DNA of 64,000 bases from Neofamilia massiliensis (GCF_001299475.1 NZ_CYUJ01000002.1:840258-904257); one strand, 5' to 3'; shown: positions 16,573-26,225, counted from the first letter of the stretch. The notes: generated by a model from the letters alone, not told the origin. A program made the numbers and translations.

Positions 16573-17937
16573 ATGTTAGACAATAAATATAATGAACTAG
16601 TTAAAGAAATAATACCAAAAAACAGCAAATATGCCATTAGAACATATGGCTGTCAAATGAATGAACATGACTCTGAGCAGGTTGAGTTTTTTTTAAATAA
16701 TTTGGGCATGGAGAAAGTAGAAGACTATAATGAAGCTAATTTTATAATTATAAATACATGCGCCATTAGGGGAACTGCTGAAAATAAAGCTCTTGGTTTT
16801 TTAGGAAGTTTAAAAAACTTAAAGAGACAAAATCCAAATTTAAAAATTATAGTATCTGGCTGTCTGCCAAAAGTTGATGGTACATTTGAAGATTTAATCA
16901 AAAAGAATAGACATATTGATATTTTAATCGGAACAAGCAATTATTTAAGCCTTCCAGAGCTTATTTATAGGTCATATTACGAAGATAAGACTATTGTAGA
17001 TATAAGTGATCAATATGATTTAAACAGCGCAGAATTGAATTATAACAGGATGTACAAGCACAAGTCTTTTGTCAATATTATGTATGGCTGTAATAATTTC
17101 TGCTCTTATTGTATAGTGCCCTATACTAGGGGGAGAGAATATTCTAGAGAAATAACTGATATTGTTAAGGAAATTGAAGGCTTGGTTCAGGATGGGGTTA
17201 AAGAGGTTACGCTTTTAGGCCAAAATGTTAACTCTTATGGCAAGTCACTTACAAACAAAACAGACTTTCCATCTCTCCTTAAAGAAATTAATAAAATTGA
17301 AGGCCTTGAACGTATTAGGTTTATGACATCGCATCCAAAGGATTTTTCTGATGACCTTATTAAAGCCTATGCTGACTTAGATAAGCTTAGCAAACAGCTA
17401 CATCTTCCTGTTCAATCTGGTTCAAATAAGGTTTTAAAGGAAATGAATAGAAAATATACCAGAGAAGCATATTTAGAAAAAATAAACAAGGTCAAAGCAC
17501 TTGATATGGATATTTCTTTATCTACTGATATAATAGTAGGTTTTCCAGGAGAAACAGAAGAGGACTTTGAAGATACTTTAAACCTAATAAAAGCTGTAGA
17601 ATATGACTCTATATTTACATTTTTATACTCACCAAGAGAGGGAACTCCAGCAGCTAAAAGGGAAGACCAAGTTCCTCATGAAATAAAAATGGAAAGATTT
17701 AATAGGCTAATGGACCTAACTAACGAAATTGCTTACAAGAAAAATTTAAAATACAAAGATACAGTTGTAAAAGTTCTTGTTGATGAAGTTTCAAAAAACA
17801 ACCCCGAATACTTGTCAGGAAGAACAGATGGTTTTAAAACTGTAAACTTCGCAGGAGATCAAGATTTGATAGGAAAAATTGTTGATGTAAAAATAGAAAA
17901 AGTTGGTACTTTTTCACTTGATGGAAAACTTGTATGA
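16573..17937 (+). CDS. miaB: tRNA-2-methylthio-N6-dimethylallyladenosine synthase
   Basis: Radical-SAM methylthiotransferase that adds the 2-methylthio group to i6A37 of tRNAs reading U-starting codons. The N-terminal UPF0004 domain has its cluster cysteines starting at C27 (YGCQMNEHDSEQ), with NTCAIRGTAENK and VSGCLPK. The radical SAM triad is C173, C177, C180 (GCNNFCSYCIVPYTRGRE). A C-terminal TRAM domain ends the 454 residues. AAGAGGA provides the ribosome site. It shares its last bases with mutS, and miaA three genes on makes its i6A substrate. Confidence 0.96.
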   Translation: MLDNKYNELVKEIIPKNSKYAIRTYGCQMNEHDSEQVEFFLNNLGMEKVEDYNEANFIIINTCAIRGTAENKALGFLGSLKNLKRQNPNLKIIVSGCLPKVDGTFEDLIKKNRHIDILIGTSNYLSLPELIYRSYYEDKTIVDISDQYDLNSAELNYNRMYKHKSFVNIMYGCNNFCSYCIVPYTRGREYSREITDIVKEIEGLVQDGVKEVTLLGQNVNSYGKSLTNKTDFPSLLKEINKIEGLERIRFMTSHPKDFSDDLIKAYADLDKLSKQLHLPVQSGSNKVLKEMNRKYTREAYLEKINKVKALDMDISLSTDIIVGFPGETEEDFEDTLNLIKAVEYDSIFTFLYSPREGTPAAKREDQVPHEIKMERFNRLMDLTNEIAYKKNLKYKDTVVKVLVDEVSKNNPEYLSGRTDGFKTVNFAGDQDLIGKIVDVKIEKVGTFSLDGKLV

Positions 17938-20543
17938 AAAATATAGATTATGAAAAATTAACACCAATGATGAAGCAATATGTTAAAACAAAAGAAGATT
18001 ACCCTGATTCTATACTGATGTATAGACTTGGGGATTTTTATGAGATGTTTTTTGACGATGCACTCTTAGCTTCAAAGGTTTTAAATATTGTTTTAACTGG
18101 AAGAGATGCAGGACAAGATGAAAAAATTCCAATGTGTGGAGTACCTTTTCATGCTGCAGATAACTATATAAATAGACTTATAAATAATGGTTATAAGGTA
18201 GCAATTTGTGAACAGCTAGAAGATCCTAAAGAAGCCAAGGGCATAGTAAAACGAGGAGTTACTAGGGTTATTACTCCTGGAACTAATTTACAATTTTCTG
18301 ATACAGATAGGGAAGTAAACTATCTAGCTTCTGTCTATTCTACAGCTAATTCCTCATCACTTGCTTATATTGATTTTTCAACTGGAAATCTGTATTTTTC
18401 ATTTTATGACCTAGCCTTTAATAAGGCTGACCTATTAAAAAATCAACTTGGAATTTTAGAAATAAAAGAGCTTTTAATAAACGATGAAAATTTAGATGTC
18501 TATGATTTAGTTAATAGCAAAAATATTTTATTAAATATAAGACAAGTTAAGACTCTAGATGGATCTTTATTTAATGAATTTATTTCTATGTTAGAACTAA
18601 GTAATAGCATTAAAGAAATAATTGATACTAATCCAGTTGTTAAGCTAGCCTTATTTCAGCTTTTTGATTATTTAAAGGAAACTCAATTTAATCAAATATC
18701 ACATGTTCGTAGAATTCACTATGTTGACTTTAACTCTTTTATGACCTTAGACAAGCATACACTTTATAGTCTGGATATTTTTTCAGAAAATGAGAAAAAA
18801 ACAGAAGGCACACTTTTCCATTTACTAGATAAAACTAAAACAGCTATGGGATCTAGAAAACTTAGATATTTTTTAGAACATCCATTAATATCAGCTAAGG
18901 AAATTCAAAAGAGATTAGATTTTGTAGAATCGTTAAATAATGATTTTGCTGTTTTAGCTGAAATTAGAAATATATTAACCGATATTTATGACATTGAAAG
19001 GGTTATGGTTAGAATAACAGGGAACTCTAATAGTCCCAAAGATATGGTTCAATTAAAAACTTCTTTTAAAGACTTAGATAAGCTTTATAAAAATCTTTTA
19101 TCTTTTAATACTCAAATCTTAGGCGATATTGAATCTTTAAAATCATTAGAGGATATATATATATTATTAGATCAAGCTCTTACTGAAGACCCACCTTATT
19201 CACCAAAGGAAGGCGGAGTTATAAGAGAAGGATTCTCTCAAGACCTAGATTTATTAAAAAACACTTCTATAAATTCAAAAACCTGGATTGTCGATTATGA
19301 AAGAGAATTAAAAGAAAAAACTGGAATTAATAAATTAAAAATAAAGTATAATAAAATCCTAGGCTACTTTATTGAAATTTCCAATTCCTACCTAGACAAG
19401 GTTCCTGATTATTTTATTAGAAAGCAAACTCTTGTTAATTCAGAAAGGTTTTTTACTAAAAAGCTTAAAGATACTGAAATGCAAATTTTAAATTCTAAGG
19501 ATAAAATTAACGCCTTAGAATTTGAAATATATGAAGATATTAGGCAGAAAATTTTAAGTCGCTATGACCTTATATTAAATATGGCTGACTTAATTGCAAA
19601 TATTGACGTTTATTCTAACTTTGCCTATATTAGCAATAGATATGACTATATAAAGCCAACTATATCAACAGATAATAATCTTTCTATAGAAAATGGCAGA
19701 CATCCAATAGTTGAACAAAATGTAGATATATTTATAGATAATGATACTTTAATAGAAAGAGATAAGAATTTTATTATATTAACTGGTCCTAATATGGCAG
19801 GGAAGTCAACCTATATGAGACAACTTGCATTAATTTCAATAATGATGCAAATTGGATCTTTTGTGCCTGCTTTTTATGCAAAATTGCCTGTTTTTGACCG
19901 AGTTTTTACTAGAATTGGAGCCCATGACAATCTCTATATGGGTGAGTCTACATTTATGGTAGAAATGAAAGAAATGGCTGATATAATTAATAACTCAACA
20001 GAAAACAGTTTAATTATATTAGACGAAGTAGGTAGGGGGACTTCTACCTATGATGGTCTATCTCTAGCCAAGGCTTTAATTGAATATATAATTACTGAAA
20101 TAAAAGCTAAGACAATTTTTGCTACTCACTTCCATGAATTAGTTTATCTTGAAGAAAAGTATCAATCTATAAAAAATCAAACTATGGAAGTCAGTGAAAA
20201 AGATGGAGAAATAAAATTTCTTCGTAAGGTAATTGATGGCTCTTCTGACAAATCTTATGGTATTCACGTAGCTACCCTAGCAGGAATTAAAAGGCCAATT
20301 ATTTTTAAAGCAGGAAAATATTTAGATGATTATGAAAAGAATTTTGGGCCAGTAAAACAACTTTCTATAGCCATAGATGAAGAAGATTCTTATAAAGACA
20401 ATATTTACCTAGAGAAACTAGAAGACAATTATAGTTATTTAAAAGATGCTATTACATCTTTAGATATTAACTCAATGACACCTATAGATGCTATAAACAA
20501 ACTTGTTGAAATAAAAAATATGGTTAAGGATTTAGATGACTAA
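17934..20543 (+). CDS. mutS: DNA mismatch repair protein MutS
   Basis: Recognises mismatches and recruits MutL. The mismatch-reading Phe-X-Glu is in GDFYEMFF near the N terminus. Connector, clamp and lever regions follow, then the ATPase: Walker A GPNMAGKSTYMRQ from residue 618, and Walker B IILDEVGRGTSTYDG, with ATHFHEL. The C-terminal helix-turn-helix needed for dimerisation is present (MTPIDAINKLVEIKNM). At 869 residues it has normal length. It starts inside the miaB stop (ATGA) and overlaps mutL by eight bases. Confidence 0.97.
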   Translation: MKNIDYEKLTPMMKQYVKTKEDYPDSILMYRLGDFYEMFFDDALLASKVLNIVLTGRDAGQDEKIPMCGVPFHAADNYINRLINNGYKVAICEQLEDPKEAKGIVKRGVTRVITPGTNLQFSDTDREVNYLASVYSTANSSSLAYIDFSTGNLYFSFYDLAFNKADLLKNQLGILEIKELLINDENLDVYDLVNSKNILLNIRQVKTLDGSLFNEFISMLELSNSIKEIIDTNPVVKLALFQLFDYLKETQFNQISHVRRIHYVDFNSFMTLDKHTLYSLDIFSENEKKTEGTLFHLLDKTKTAMGSRKLRYFLEHPLISAKEIQKRLDFVESLNNDFAVLAEIRNILTDIYDIERVMVRITGNSNSPKDMVQLKTSFKDLDKLYKNLLSFNTQILGDIESLKSLEDIYILLDQALTEDPPYSPKEGGVIREGFSQDLDLLKNTSINSKTWIVDYERELKEKTGINKLKIKYNKILGYFIEISNSYLDKVPDYFIRKQTLVNSERFFTKKLKDTEMQILNSKDKINALEFEIYEDIRQKILSRYDLILNMADLIANIDVYSNFAYISNRYDYIKPTISTDNNLSIENGRHPIVEQNVDIFIDNDTLIERDKNFIILTGPNMAGKSTYMRQLALISIMMQIGSFVPAFYAKLPVFDRVFTRIGAHDNLYMGESTFMVEMKEMADIINNSTENSLIILDEVGRGTSTYDGLSLAKALIEYIITEIKAKTIFATHFHELVYLEEKYQSIKNQTMEVSEKDGEIKFLRKVIDGSSDKSYGIHVATLAGIKRPIIFKAGKYLDDYEKNFGPVKQLSIAIDEEDSYKDNIYLEKLEDNYSYLKDAITSLDINSMTPIDAINKLVEIKNMVKDLDD

Positions 20544-22416
20544 AAAAATACAAGCATTATCAAATGATACAATTATAAAAATTGCAGCAGGTGAAATGAT
20601 AGAAAATCCTGCTTCTATAATAAAGGAATTAGTAGAAAATTCCATTGATGCTAGTGCAGATAAAATTTCTATAGAAATTAAAGACAATGGAGCCAGCTAT
20701 ATTAGGGTAACTGACAATGGTAGTGGCCTAAGCAGAGAAGATCTTAGTCTTGCTTTTAAAAGACACACTACATCAAAAATTAGGTCTATTGAAGAGCTGG
20801 ATGAAACACTAACATTAGGCTTTAGGGGAGAGGCTTTATCAAGTATAGCCTCTGCTTCTGATGTAACAATTATATCAAAGACACCAGATGATAAGTTAGG
20901 TTTTATGGCAAAAATTAACCACAATGGAGACATTGTAGAAATAAATGAAATTGTTGCTAATATTGGGACAACTATTATTTGCGAAAACTTATTTGAAAAT
21001 ATACCTGTTAGAAAGAAATACTTGGCTAGCAAAAATTATGAAATAAAAAAGACCAATGATATTATTACTAGACTATCTCTTTCTAACCAAGATATTTCTA
21101 TTGACTATATTAAAGATGATAAGTTAATTTCTAAAACTAATAAAAATAATTCCTATTTAAACAACATATTTTCTATTCTTGGAAAAGATGTATCAGAAAA
21201 TCTTATTCCTATAGATTATCAGGGCGAAAGTTTTTCTTTAAGAGGTTATGTTAGCAATAATAGACTTTATAGGTCTAATAGGTCTAATCAATTTATCTTT
21301 GTCAACAACAGGTCAATTAATGACTTAAATTTATCAAAGTTAATTGAAAAAGAATATACATCTTTAATACCTTTAAATAGATATCCAGTTTATATTTTAT
21401 TTTTAGATATTAATCCAAGGCTTATTGATGTAAACATTCATCCAAAAAAAGATATAGTAAAATTTTTAAATCTAGAAGAAATAGAAGTCCAATTAGAAGA
21501 TATTATAAAAAAGACTCTAAAGCCAAATTTAAAGATTTATGATTTTTCAGAAGATGTAAAAGAGAAGGAAAAATCAATATTTGAAACTTATTCAACTTTG
21601 AATTTAAAAGATATAAAAGATGAAGACCATAATAGTTCATCTATAGTATTTAAAGACTTTACTGGTGCAGTTGCTGATAGTGAAAATTCTTACAAAGCAG
21701 AAATTTCTACTAGCGACAACGTTGATAGGTCAATTGAAAATACTATTGAGTTAGAAAATAATAACCCAGAACAAGTTTATCTGCTTGACAAGTCAAATGA
21801 TGATGCTTCTGGATTTCATTTATTTCCAAATGGATATAGGTATATTGGCCAACTTTTTTTCCAATATTTACTATTAGAAGATAACAAGGACAAGGTTTTA
21901 TTTATAATAGACCAACACGCAGCCCATGAGAGAATAAATTATGAGAGATTGCTTAGGGCTTATGATGACCACATGATTCAAGTCCAGCAATTAATTAGTG
22001 GATATGTAGTAAACCTTACGGCAACTGACCATGAAATAATAATTGGACTTAAAGACACATTAATGGATATAGGCTTTGAAATAGAAGATTTTGGAGATAA
22101 TAGTATAATTATAAGAACTATACCAGCATATTTAACTGATATTAATCCTGACAGGTTAATTAGAGAAATTCTAGACACTTCTTCATCTATTAAGACTAAT
22201 TATTATGATATAGACCCTTATGTTCTTATGAAAAAAGCTTGTGTTGCTTCAATTAAATCAGGAGATAGAATGTCTGCCCATGATGTCAATGCACTAATTG
22301 AAAGATTAGAGCTTTGCAAAATGCCTTTAACTTGTCCTCATGGTAGACCTACCTTAATAAAATATAGTAAAAATAGACTAGATAGGGAGTTTTTTAGAAT
22401 ACAAAATGAAGGATAA
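20536..22416 (+). CDS. mutL: DNA mismatch repair endonuclease MutL
   Basis: GHKL ATPase (about 1-330: NSIDASADKISIEIKDNG, DNGSGL, TLGFRGEALSSIA) with a linker and a C-terminal dimerisation/endonuclease domain. The metal-dependent nicking motif DQHAAHERINYE begins at D459, and the ACVASIKSGDR and CPHGRPT motifs are intact. This is the endonuclease type used by bacteria without MutH. At 626 residues, normal length. AAGGA five bases before ATG 20536 lies in the end of mutS. Confidence 0.97.
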   Translation: MTKKIQALSNDTIIKIAAGEMIENPASIIKELVENSIDASADKISIEIKDNGASYIRVTDNGSGLSREDLSLAFKRHTTSKIRSIEELDETLTLGFRGEALSSIASASDVTIISKTPDDKLGFMAKINHNGDIVEINEIVANIGTTIICENLFENIPVRKKYLASKNYEIKKTNDIITRLSLSNQDISIDYIKDDKLISKTNKNNSYLNNIFSILGKDVSENLIPIDYQGESFSLRGYVSNNRLYRSNRSNQFIFVNNRSINDLNLSKLIEKEYTSLIPLNRYPVYILFLDINPRLIDVNIHPKKDIVKFLNLEEIEVQLEDIIKKTLKPNLKIYDFSEDVKEKEKSIFETYSTLNLKDIKDEDHNSSSIVFKDFTGAVADSENSYKAEISTSDNVDRSIENTIELENNNPEQVYLLDKSNDDASGFHLFPNGYRYIGQLFFQYLLLEDNKDKVLFIIDQHAAHERINYERLLRAYDDHMIQVQQLISGYVVNLTATDHEIIIGLKDTLMDIGFEIEDFGDNSIIIRTIPAYLTDINPDRLIREILDTSSSIKTNYYDIDPYVLMKKACVASIKSGDRMSAHDVNALIERLELCKMPLTCPHGRPTLIKYSKNRLDREFFRIQNEG

Positions 22417-23347
22417 AATTCTTATTATAACAGGACCTACTGGAGTAGGAAAAACTAAATGTTCACTTGATATTGCCAAAGAGTTTAACGGCGAAATAAT
22501 ATCTTGTGACTCCTTTCAAATTTATAAGTATTTAAATATAGGAACAGATAAAATAAGAACAGAAGATATGGATGGAGTTGTTCATCATAACCTGGACTTT
22601 GTTGATCCAGCAGAAGACTACAATAGCTCCTTATTTAAAGAGAGAACAAAGAATCTAATTAAAGATATCCAGTCTAGAAATAAACTTCCAATTTTAGTTG
22701 GTGGCACTGGCTTGTATCTACACTCTATTTTATATGGTTTGGATTTTTCTGGCGGAAAGCCTAATTATGAGCTAAGAAAAAAACTTAATGATGAAATTGA
22801 AGAAAAAGGTCTTGAATACTTATACAAGCAGCTTATAGAAATAGACGAAAATATTAAAAACATAGTTGATAAAAATAATAAGCACAGAATAATTAGAGCC
22901 CTTGAAATTTATGAAAATACTGGTGACCTTCCATCTAAGCACTTAGAAAATTTTAGAGACCAAAAGGCTGCCTATGATTTTTTATATATAATTATTAACC
23001 AAGATAGACAAAAACTATATGAAAACATTAATAGTAGGGTAGACCAAATGTTTGATGAAGGCTTGGTCCAAGAAGTTGAAGGACTATTAGATCAAGGATT
23101 TAATTTTGATTTAAAGTCTTTTAAGGCCATAGGTTATAAAGAATTTAAAGATTATTTTTATGGTGAGTCTAGTCTGGATGAAGTTAAAGAAAAAATAAAA
23201 CAACATTCAAGAAATTATGCAAAGAGACAGTTAACTTGGTTTAGAAGGGTAGAGGAAGCCAAGTGGATGGACAAAAGCCTTTATAAATCTGAAGAAGAAT
23301 TTTATAAGGCTCTAACAAAAGAAATAGGAGAATTTCTAAAAAAATGA
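22406..23347 (+). CDS. miaA: tRNA dimethylallyltransferase
   Basis: Transfers a dimethylallyl group to A37 of tRNAs, the first step before MiaB. The P-loop is IITGPTGVGKTKCSLDIA, followed by ISCDSFQIYKYLNIGTDK (family: DSMQVY), VGGTGLYLHSIL, and KAIGYKEFKDYF near the C terminus with the NYAKRQLTWFRR motif. At 313 residues, normal. It overlaps mutL by eleven bases and ynbB by four. The hfq gene often found after miaA in Firmicutes is not here. Confidence 0.96.
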   Translation: MKDKILIITGPTGVGKTKCSLDIAKEFNGEIISCDSFQIYKYLNIGTDKIRTEDMDGVVHHNLDFVDPAEDYNSSLFKERTKNLIKDIQSRNKLPILVGGTGLYLHSILYGLDFSGGKPNYELRKKLNDEIEEKGLEYLYKQLIEIDENIKNIVDKNNKHRIIRALEIYENTGDLPSKHLENFRDQKAAYDFLYIIINQDRQKLYENINSRVDQMFDEGLVQEVEGLLDQGFNFDLKSFKAIGYKEFKDYFYGESSLDEVKEKIKQHSRNYAKRQLTWFRRVEEAKWMDKSLYKSEEEFYKALTKEIGEFLKK

Positions 23348-24633
23348 ATTTGCTTAAAAAATATTTAAAAGAAAATTATCATATTGACGAAAAAATTTAT
23401 GATTTAGTTTCAGATACAGAACAAACTTTAGTAGACAAATATTTAGAATTAGACGAAATAAGGACTATAAATCAATATAAGATTATGCAAGCATTTAATA
23501 AAAATATGCTTAGTGCTGCTGATTTTTACTGGACAACAGGCTATGGCTATGGAGATATTGGAAGAGATAAGGTAGAAGATATTTATTCTGATATTTTTAA
23601 TACTGAAGACTCTCTCGTGAGGCCTGCTATAGCTTCAGGGACTCATGCTATAAACTTAGTCTTATCAGGCTTATTAAAGCATGGAGATGAGCTAATAGAA
23701 ATTTCTGGCACTCCTTATGATACTTTAATGGATGTAATCGGATGCGGTGATGAGGACAATGAAGGATCTTTAATTGCCAATGGAATTAAATACTCTGAAG
23801 TAGACCTAGTTAATAATAAAATTGACGTAAAAAGTGTATTAAAGAAAATTACTCCTAGGACGAAAGTTTTAGCTATTCAAAGGTCAACTGGCTATAGCGA
23901 CAGGAGAGCCCTTACAATTGATGATATGGAAGTAGCAATCAAAGAAATAAAAAATGTTTATCCTAATATTATTATTTTCGTGGATAATTGTTATGGAGAA
24001 TTTACAGATATTAAAGAACCTACAGATGTTGGTGCAGATATAATTGCAGGTTCATTAATAAAAAATATAGGTGGGGGAATTGCCTATTCTGGCGGCTATA
24101 TAACAGGGAAAAAACGCCTAGTCCAACTTGTTTCCAGAAGACTTACTGCTCCTGGATTGGAAAAAGAAGTAGGCCTATCCTTTGGAACAACTAGATCAAC
24201 CTTACAAGGCTTATTTTTAGCTCCACTAGTTGTTAATCAGGCTATGAAAGGCGCTACATTAATGGGCAAGGTTTTTTCAGATTTAGGATTTAGAGTGGTT
24301 CCACATTTTGACGATAAAAGATCTGATATTGTTCAGGCCATTCAATTAAATAAAGCAGATCTCGTAGAAATATTTTGTAAGTGTATTCAAGAAGCGTCTG
24401 CAGTAGACTCTCATGTTACGCCAGTTCCAAGTCCAATGCCAGGATATAACAATGACATTATTATGGCAGCTGGTGGTTTTGTAGATGGGTCATCAATAGA
24501 AATGAGCGCAGATGGACCCTTGCGAGAACCATATTTTGTTTATTATCAAGGTGGTCTTACAATAGACCAAATTAAGTTAGGAATTTATTTGACTTTAAAT
24601 GAATTTCTAAATAAAGGATTCATTAATATTTAA
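23344..24633 (+). CDS. PLP-dependent methionine gamma-lyase family protein (YnbB)
   Basis: A 429-residue fold-type I PLP enzyme of the group labelled aluminium resistance protein or methionine gamma-lyase family. The PLP-lysine is in GSLIKNIGGG, with IFVDNCYGEF carrying the PLP aspartate, RPAIASGTHAI near the phosphate loop and TTRSTLQGLF later. The exact substrate is not established for the family. The miaA-ynbB order is seen in many Firmicutes. It closes the + strand operon and is followed by the 163-bp intergenic region with two inverted repeats. Confidence 0.88.
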   Translation: MNLLKKYLKENYHIDEKIYDLVSDTEQTLVDKYLELDEIRTINQYKIMQAFNKNMLSAADFYWTTGYGYGDIGRDKVEDIYSDIFNTEDSLVRPAIASGTHAINLVLSGLLKHGDELIEISGTPYDTLMDVIGCGDEDNEGSLIANGIKYSEVDLVNNKIDVKSVLKKITPRTKVLAIQRSTGYSDRRALTIDDMEVAIKEIKNVYPNIIIFVDNCYGEFTDIKEPTDVGADIIAGSLIKNIGGGIAYSGGYITGKKRLVQLVSRRLTAPGLEKEVGLSFGTTRSTLQGLFLAPLVVNQAMKGATLMGKVFSDLGFRVVPHFDDKRSDIVQAIQLNKADLVEIFCKCIQEASAVDSHVTPVPSPMPGYNNDIIMAAGGFVDGSSIEMSADGPLREPYFVYYQGGLTIDQIKLGIYLTLNEFLNKGFINI

Positions 24634-24643
24634 ATAAAGCTTG

Positions 24644-24708
24644 CTGGTGGATTAAAATAAAATTCTAGATTTTAAGTTAAATACCATCTAATTATTTTAA
24701 AACACCAG
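24644..24708. repeat. Long imperfect inverted repeat, no T-run
   Basis: CTGGTG-ga-TTAAAATAA (24644-24660) pairs with TTATTTTAA-aa-CACCAG (24692-24708): 15 of 17 arm positions match. A nested stem TAGAT/ATCTA (24666-24670 and 24686-24690) lies in the loop. No T-tract follows on either strand, so this is not a normal terminator. It could be a folded mRNA end, a small RNA, a mobile-element remnant, or an accessory site for the adjacent recombination site. Confidence 0.6.
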
Positions 24709-24755
24709 GAAAGTAGTAGTAAAAGTTTTAAATGACAAGTAAAATAATTTACTCA

Positions 24756-24783
24756 ATGTCGTATAATAATAATTATGCGACAT
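24756..24783. other. dif-like Xer recombination site (candidate)
   Basis: Left arm ATGTCGTATAA (24756-24766), centre TAATAA (24767-24772), right arm TTATGCGACAT (24773-24783). The arms are inverted repeats matching at 10 of 11 positions, with the 11-6-11 layout of dif. From memory, about 16 of 28 positions agree with E. coli dif and 17 with B. subtilis dif, including the invariant TTATG and ATAA core halves. It lies 13 bases before the start codon of a Xer-type recombinase. A TATAAT is embedded (24762-24767), so it could instead be a promoter operator. Confidence 0.6.
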
Positions 24784-24796
24784 AATTGGAGGGAAA

Positions 24797-25762
24797 TTGA
24801 GAAATTTAATAGTAACTGATTGGATCAAGTATTTAGAGTCTATTAAAGAAAACTCTTCAAATACGATTAGATCTTATGAGTTGGATGTGATACATTTTTT
24901 ACAATTTCAAAAACACAGATATTTTTTATCAGATAAATCTTTAGATGAAGTGCCTAACATAGATATCGCTGATATTGATGAAGACTTTATAAAAAAAATT
25001 AATGTTAGAGATATTATTGCTTATATAAATTATACTGATAAGGTTCTTGAAAACTCAGCACCTACCAGGTCTAGAAAACTTTCATCTCTTAGAAGCTTTT
25101 ATAATTATCTGCATAAAATCATTGCCTTAGTTGACGATAATCCTATGTCTTTAATCGATGGTCCTAAAATTCCTAAAAGACTTCCTCACTATTTAGAATT
25201 AGAAGAAGTCAAAAATTTATTAGAGGCTATTTTAAAAAATGAGGATCCTTATTATAGGTCTAGAGATTATGCTATAGTTATGATGTTTCTAAATACAGGT
25301 CTTAGGCTTAGCGAGCTTGTTAACTTAACCTTAGGCCATATACAAAGAGATGACTCTCTTATAAAAGTAATTGGTAAAGGTAATAAAGAAAGATCTATTT
25401 ATTTAAACGATTCAGTCAAAGAAGCTATTGATGGATATCTAAGTCTTAGGCCTGAATCAGAACTTGAAAATATATTTTTAAACAAAGCTGGTAGTGATTT
25501 TTTAGGCCAAAGAGGAATTCAACATATGCTGAATAAATATTTAAAGGAATGTGGCTTAGCTCATAAATATTCACCTCACTCTTTGAGACATACAGCAGCA
25601 ACTTTGCTCTACCAGTATGGAAATGTAGATATAAGGACCCTCCAAGTAATTTTAGGCCATGAAAGTGTATCTACAACTCAGATTTATACTCATGTATCTG
25701 ACAAACAAGTGAAATCAGCTTTAAAATCAAATCCTATAAAAGATTTGGATTTAGACATATAA
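24797..25762 (+). CDS. xer: Xer-type tyrosine recombinase
   Basis: Tyrosine recombinase (321 residues) with an N-terminal core-binding domain (about 1-115) and a catalytic domain. Catalytic residues are R170 (NTGLRLSEL), K194 (IGKGNKER), H261 and R264 (HSLRHTAA), H288 (ILGHESV) and nucleophile Y297 (TTQIYTH). It is longer than classical XerC/XerD (about 300) because of an acidic insertion near 45-75 (NIDIADIDEDFIKKI), a form I associate with a Clostridial family. The start is TTG 24797 with GGAGG only four bases before it, which is tight. It stands alone between a dif-like site and a terminator. A role in chromosome dimer resolution is inferred. Confidence 0.88.
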   Translation: MRNLIVTDWIKYLESIKENSSNTIRSYELDVIHFLQFQKHRYFLSDKSLDEVPNIDIADIDEDFIKKINVRDIIAYINYTDKVLENSAPTRSRKLSSLRSFYNYLHKIIALVDDNPMSLIDGPKIPKRLPHYLELEEVKNLLEAILKNEDPYYRSRDYAIVMMFLNTGLRLSELVNLTLGHIQRDDSLIKVIGKGNKERSIYLNDSVKEAIDGYLSLRPESELENIFLNKAGSDFLGQRGIQHMLNKYLKECGLAHKYSPHSLRHTAATLLYQYGNVDIRTLQVILGHESVSTTQIYTHVSDKQVKSALKSNPIKDLDLDI

Positions 25763-25808
25763 TTCCATTAATATTTATTTTTAAAACCTTAAAATGCATT
25801 TAAACGCT

Positions 25809-25856
25809 AAAAAATCCTGGGTGAATTTACTAATAATTCTAATTCCAGGATTTTTT
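25809..25856. terminator. Bidirectional terminator between xer and yneA-like gene
   Basis: AAAAAATCCTGG (25809-25820) and CCAGGATTTTTT (25845-25856) form a 12-bp stem with a 24-base loop. The A and T tracts allow termination of xer from the left and of the convergent gene from the right. Confidence 0.85.
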
Positions 25857-25863
25857 ATTTATT

Positions 25864-26211
25864 TTATATGCTTTTTGGTAATTTTATTATTTGGCCTGAT
25901 TTAATGTCACTTCCGCCATTTAAATCTACAACTATATCAACAACATCTCTAAAGTTTATATAAATAGGTTTAGAAATTTGATTATAATTTTCTTCTACAA
26001 GTTTCCATATTGAATCGCCAGACTTTACGTAGACAATAATATATTCTTCATCTTGGACTTTATTTGTAGCATATACTAGCGCTTGACTAGCAAAATTATT
26101 GAATTGAATAATATCATTTTCTGATACTAAATTTAATCCTAGGTTCATTGTTAGTAAAAATAATATTAATCCGGCAATTCTTAATTTATATTTAAATTTT
26201 AAATTTTTCAT
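25864..26211 (-). CDS. yneA: SOS-type cell division inhibitor, YneA-like LysM protein
   Basis: A 115-residue protein with a short basic N terminus, one membrane helix (about 11-28, IAGLILFLLTMNLGLNL) and a C-terminal LysM domain (about 56-112, YVKSGDSIWKLVEENY, GGSDIKSGQIIKLP). This layout and its position divergent to lexA are those of Bacillus YneA, which blocks septation during SOS. ATG 26211 is chosen: AAAGGA precedes it, whereas the in-frame ATG at 26253 has no ribosome site and lies at the predicted transcription start. LexA-like boxes cover its promoter and leader. Confidence 0.82.
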   Translation of the reverse strand: MKNLKFKYKLRIAGLILFLLTMNLGLNLVSENDIIQFNNFASQALVYATNKVQDEEYIIVYVKSGDSIWKLVEENYNQISKPIYINFRDVVDIVVDLNGGSDIKSGQIIKLPKSI

Positions 26212-26225
26212 TTTTTCAATCCTTT

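Noticed and set aside
24731-24767. Ordinary promoter as the explanation of the dif-like palindrome
   Set aside because: TATAAT is present but no -35 lies at 16-18 bases, and the 11-6-11 symmetry is better than a promoter needs. Kept only as an alternative.
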